Below, piece after piece: positions 61,347-64,000 of a DNA stretch of 64,000 nt. Where the stretch lies: NCBI GenBank assembly GCA_934630515.1, contig CAKTVV010000001.1, positions 186,001 through 250,000 on the forward strand, read 5' to 3'. This DNA comes from an uncultured Eubacteriales bacterium. Lineage in GTDB: Bacteria > Bacillota > Clostridia > Oscillospirales > Acutalibacteraceae. The translations under genes and the position numbers were made by a program. The notes beneath the pieces were generated by a model. It ran no database searches. It had not been told where the DNA came from and saw only the letters and a program-made list of their open reading frames with translations. How positions within the stretch are numbered: the stretch's first letter is position 1; the number at the start of each line of letters is the position of its first letter.

Positions 61347-63589
61347 GGCGCAACCCTCCCCACGATGAAGTCCTGCCCGCCGACGGTCCCCAGCGGCGTC
61401 TCCTGCGGCTGGGTGCCGAAGTTCACATACACCCGGGTGCCGTCCTCAAACTCGGTCATACGCAGCTGTGCATTGAGGATGGTATGGCCGGTGATGGTCT
61501 GCCCCGCCACCGCCGCATAATAGGCGGCGGTACGGGCGGTCTGCTCCAACAGGGTCTCCCGTATATCCGCATAGCGGCTGCCGTAAAACACCGGCTGGTC
61601 GGCGGCGATCAGACGGGTATCGTAGGCGGCGGTGACAGTGTAATTGAGCGCCACCCCGCTCTCCACCGATAACAGCAGCTGCCGCACCGGATCCTCCGCC
61701 AGATTGACGCTTTCGCCTGCCAGCGCCACCGCTCCCTTAAATACCAGAGCGTAGAACGGAATATCCTCATCGAAAATGCGTTCCTTCGAGGAGGTCAGCG
61801 GCACATCCGTCACCCGATCCGCCACGGCGGCGGCGTAGGCGTTGGCGTCGCTGCCCAGCAGCTTTTTCCCGCTCTGCCGCAGCGCCTGCATGGCGGCGGC
61901 GGCGTCCTGCGCCATTGCGCCTTTGGCATAGGCGGCGGTGTCGGTGCGGTTGGAATAATCCGACCACGCCGTGTTGGAGAGCGCCGCCAGACTATATCCG
62001 GTGAACGCAGCACTGCCGGTCTTTTTCAGCAGCGTGGCGGCGGCATCCTGCAGCCGATCCCGTGCCAGCAGCCGATACCGGCTCTCTTCGATCCGGCTGC
62101 GGGTGGCGATATCGAAATCGTATTGCAGGGCAATCTTGCGGCTGGCGCACTGGGCGCTGTCAAAGAACAGCCGGAAGCCGTTGCCGCTGCGCTTCAGGTT
62201 CACCAAGTCAAAATCCACATAGGTTTCCACGCCGTGGTCGGCGCAATAGGCCGCCAGCGCATCCACACCCCGGCGTCCGCCCAGCTGCCCGCTGATCTGA
62301 AACCCACCCGCCAGCTGACTGACGGTCAGTCCGGTCTTTCCGAAGCCGGTCAACTGCACCGAGGGCTGCAAGCCCTGCTGCAGCAGCTCCGCAGTGATGT
62401 CCTGCGCCTGCTGCGCCGTCGTTGCCGCAAACAGAGAGGAATAGGGGATCCCCAGAAAGGACTGGGACAGCATAACGCCGCCGATAAAATTCAGATGCAG
62501 CGCCGTGTCGGCAGCGGAGCCGGTCAAGCCCAGATACGAACGATACAGCTGTGCCATTCCGGTGTAGGTAGCGTCGCCGCCGGTCAGCGGATAAAAGCCG
62601 ACCGCCAGCTCCGACGCCGTGATCCCGTCGGCATAGATGGTGTTTTTCACCTTGGAATCCACCAGCAGGGTGGTCTTATTCGCCGTATAGCCCCGCATGA
62701 CGAAGGAAGCCCATACGGAGGAATAGCCATACGCCCGGGCGCCGCTGCTCACCTGAATGACTGCGCTCTCGGCACCCTCCTCGATGATGGCGCACACCGC
62801 CGTGTCGCCGCTTTTGGCTCCATACACCGGCAGGCGGACGTATTTTTCCGTGGTGGGCAGATCCCATTGCTCAATGGCGGGATCGGTGCCGTACACCTGC
62901 GCCGCATAGCTGTCGCCCTGCTGGGAAACGGTCTTGGGATAGATCAGCGCACCGGAGCCGGAGGGCACCAGCAGCCAGCTGTCCGCCCGGTCATTCTCGG
63001 CAGCGCAGAAGAACGGCGCCAGTGCGATCGACACCAGCTTGTTCCTGCCCTCCTGGATCTCTCCGGTCACCACCCGCATCACCACACCGGTGTCCCGCAG
63101 CCGGTATTCCACCGGGATCATAATGGCAATATCGTCGAAGTAGTACTCTACCCGCAGACCGTCCGACAGCGTCCGGCAGACCGTGCGTCCGCCCTTGACC
63201 GCCCCGGCATAGGCGGAGAGGGTATCCTCCGTCTGGGTCTCATCGGAAATGTAGTTGACCGCCAGCGCCGAATTTACCAGCGGATGGCGCCGCACCGGGT
63301 CGCCGTATGCGTCCAGCTGCGGCGTTTCCGGCTCCGCCGGGGAGGTCCCCCAGGTGCGCCCGGTGGCGGTCTCCACCAGCCGGACGCCGCCCTTGTCGCC
63401 GTCCCACTCCAGACGGAAGCGCTCATTCTGCGCCAGCAGCGCCGTCTCCGGCTCGGCAGACGCCGCCTGCTCGTCGAACGCCTGCGCCGCCGGCGGCGTC
63501 TGGGTCCCGCAGGAGGCGCACAGCAGCAGGAGCGCCGCTGCCATCAGCAGGCAGCCGCCCCTCTGCAACCCTCTTGCCATCCGTCTCAT
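61343..63589 (-). CDS. DUF5696-family secreted lipoprotein
   Basis: A 748-residue exported protein of the DUF5696 family, found next to CUT1 sugar transporters in clostridia. Lipoprotein signal CLLMAAALLLLCASCGTQ, then an N-terminal beta-rich domain (RFRLEWDGDKGGVRLVETATG, DGLRVEYYFDD, about 70-370) and a predicted TIM-barrel-like C-terminal half (QDITAELLQQGLQPSVQL, VETYVDFDLVNL, LLGSDANAYAAAVADRV, about 380-740). The order suggests a glycosidase-like or glycan-binding protein, though catalytic residues are not assignable. ATG 63589 overlaps the Yip1-like gene stop (ATGA). Confidence 0.8.
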   Translation of the reverse strand: MRRMARGLQRGGCLLMAAALLLLCASCGTQTPPAAQAFDEQAASAEPETALLAQNERFRLEWDGDKGGVRLVETATGRTWGTSPAEPETPQLDAYGDPVRRHPLVNSALAVNYISDETQTEDTLSAYAGAVKGGRTVCRTLSDGLRVEYYFDDIAIMIPVEYRLRDTGVVMRVVTGEIQEGRNKLVSIALAPFFCAAENDRADSWLLVPSGSGALIYPKTVSQQGDSYAAQVYGTDPAIEQWDLPTTEKYVRLPVYGAKSGDTAVCAIIEEGAESAVIQVSSGARAYGYSSVWASFVMRGYTANKTTLLVDSKVKNTIYADGITASELAVGFYPLTGGDATYTGMAQLYRSYLGLTGSAADTALHLNFIGGVMLSQSFLGIPYSSLFAATTAQQAQDITAELLQQGLQPSVQLTGFGKTGLTVSQLAGGFQISGQLGGRRGVDALAAYCADHGVETYVDFDLVNLKRSGNGFRLFFDSAQCASRKIALQYDFDIATRSRIEESRYRLLARDRLQDAAATLLKKTGSAAFTGYSLAALSNTAWSDYSNRTDTAAYAKGAMAQDAAAAMQALRQSGKKLLGSDANAYAAAVADRVTDVPLTSSKERIFDEDIPFYALVFKGAVALAGESVNLAEDPVRQLLLSVESGVALNYTVTAAYDTRLIAADQPVFYGSRYADIRETLLEQTARTAAYYAAVAGQTITGHTILNAQLRMTEFEDGTRVYVNFGTQPQETPLGTVGGQDFIVGRVAP

Positions 63590-64000
63590 AACATCAGCTC
63601 CATCATCACCGTAGCCAAAAATCCGTACAACTGCTGAAACAGCAGACACACCATCACCAGCAGGAAGATGACCGCCGCCATGCCCAGAACCGTCAGCACC
63701 CCGGTGCCGACCAGCCGGGAAAAGGAATAATCATGCACCTTCACCAATCCGGCGATCAGCATGATCGCCGCATACAGCAGCGCCGCCGTGTGCAGGATCC
63801 CCAGAAAGGCGCTTTCGTCCGGCAGCAGCACATTCGTCAGCACCAGTCGCAGCAGCATCTCGAAGATCAGCGGCAGCAGGCTGTAGCTGGCGACCACGGC
63901 GATCTCCCGCAGCCGCCCCCGGCCGCCCATCAGCGTGCAGACCATCCAGTTGCAGACCACAAACAGGACCACCATGCCCACGCTGCGCAGCAGCACCAGC
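63586..64000 (-). CDS. Yip1-like membrane protein, C-terminal part (runs off right edge)
   Basis: At least the last 136 residues of a Yip1-family integral membrane protein. Helices are clear (VGMVVLFVVCNWMVCTLMGG, FLGILHTAALLYAAIMLIAG, LVGTGVLTVLGMAAVIFLLV) with the conserved REIAVVASYSLLPLIFEML and KVHDYSFSRLVGT. Its start lies beyond the window. Yip1-like genes often precede DUF5696 genes in these transport loci. It is translationally coupled to DUF5696. Function in bacteria is unknown. Confidence 0.75.
   Translation of the reverse strand, partial: LVLLRSVGMVVLFVVCNWMVCTLMGGRGRLREIAVVASYSLLPLIFEMLLRLVLTNVLLPDESAFLGILHTAALLYAAIMLIAGLVKVHDYSFSRLVGTGVLTVLGMAAVIFLLVMVCLLFQQLYGFLATVMMELML

Overview
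The window reads as chromosomal DNA of a high-G+C, spore-forming member of the Clostridia, most likely a gut Oscillospirales/Ruminococcaceae-type bacterium. Evidence: a complete spoIIAA-spoIIAB-sigF operon, a T-box in front of asnS, an HdrABC-MvhD module and an Nfn-type transhydrogenase typical of strict anaerobes, strong AGGAGG-type ribosome binding sites with sigma-A promoters, and large secreted glycan-directed proteins. I found no rRNA, tRNA, CRISPR array or intact insertion sequence. Species assignment is inference.

1-13.1 kb is anaerobic redox metabolism, all on the minus strand. One operon appears to run mdh-fumC-hdrB-hdrC-hdrA-mvhD and on past the left edge. It is followed upstream by nfnAB, an iron-dependent alcohol dehydrogenase, a small 2Fe-2S protein, a kinase-like protein, a LysR regulator and pduL. 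Rex-type operators (TTGTTAA-N4-TTAACAA-like) lie just downstream of the -10 boxes of both mdh and the alcohol dehydrogenase, suggesting control by NADH/NAD+ ratio.

13.2-25.9 kb is mixed: a sugar O-acetyltransferase, a YfhO membrane protein, a two-component system with an internally deleted GNAT gene, a DUF3810 putative peptidase, an orphan small transcription unit, feoAB and a GH95-like glycosidase.

26-36 kb holds two translationally coupled secreted multidomain proteins (GH26-like plus discoidin-like modules), a glycolipid glycosyltransferase/plsY pair and a small basic-tailed protein.

36-47.7 kb is housekeeping: DUF188, the spoIIA operon, an Asn T-box operon (asnS-asnA-ispDF), a DUF6198-type membrane protein with a structured leader, a low-G+C patch with a lipoprotein and hairpin array, and rpsO-pnp.

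48-50.3 kb is a plus-strand two-gene island: an SMC-like ATPase with a C-terminal HTH-like segment, then a small HNH nuclease. It resembles Septu-type defence and is the best candidate for an undescribed system.

50.5-64 kb is one minus-strand glycan-uptake locus: Yip1-like protein, DUF5696 lipoprotein, two sugar ABC permeases, a solute-binding lipoprotein, a giant surface protein with three near-identical 870-bp repeats, and a glutaminase-family (DUF4965-type) protein. No ATPase subunit is encoded with it.
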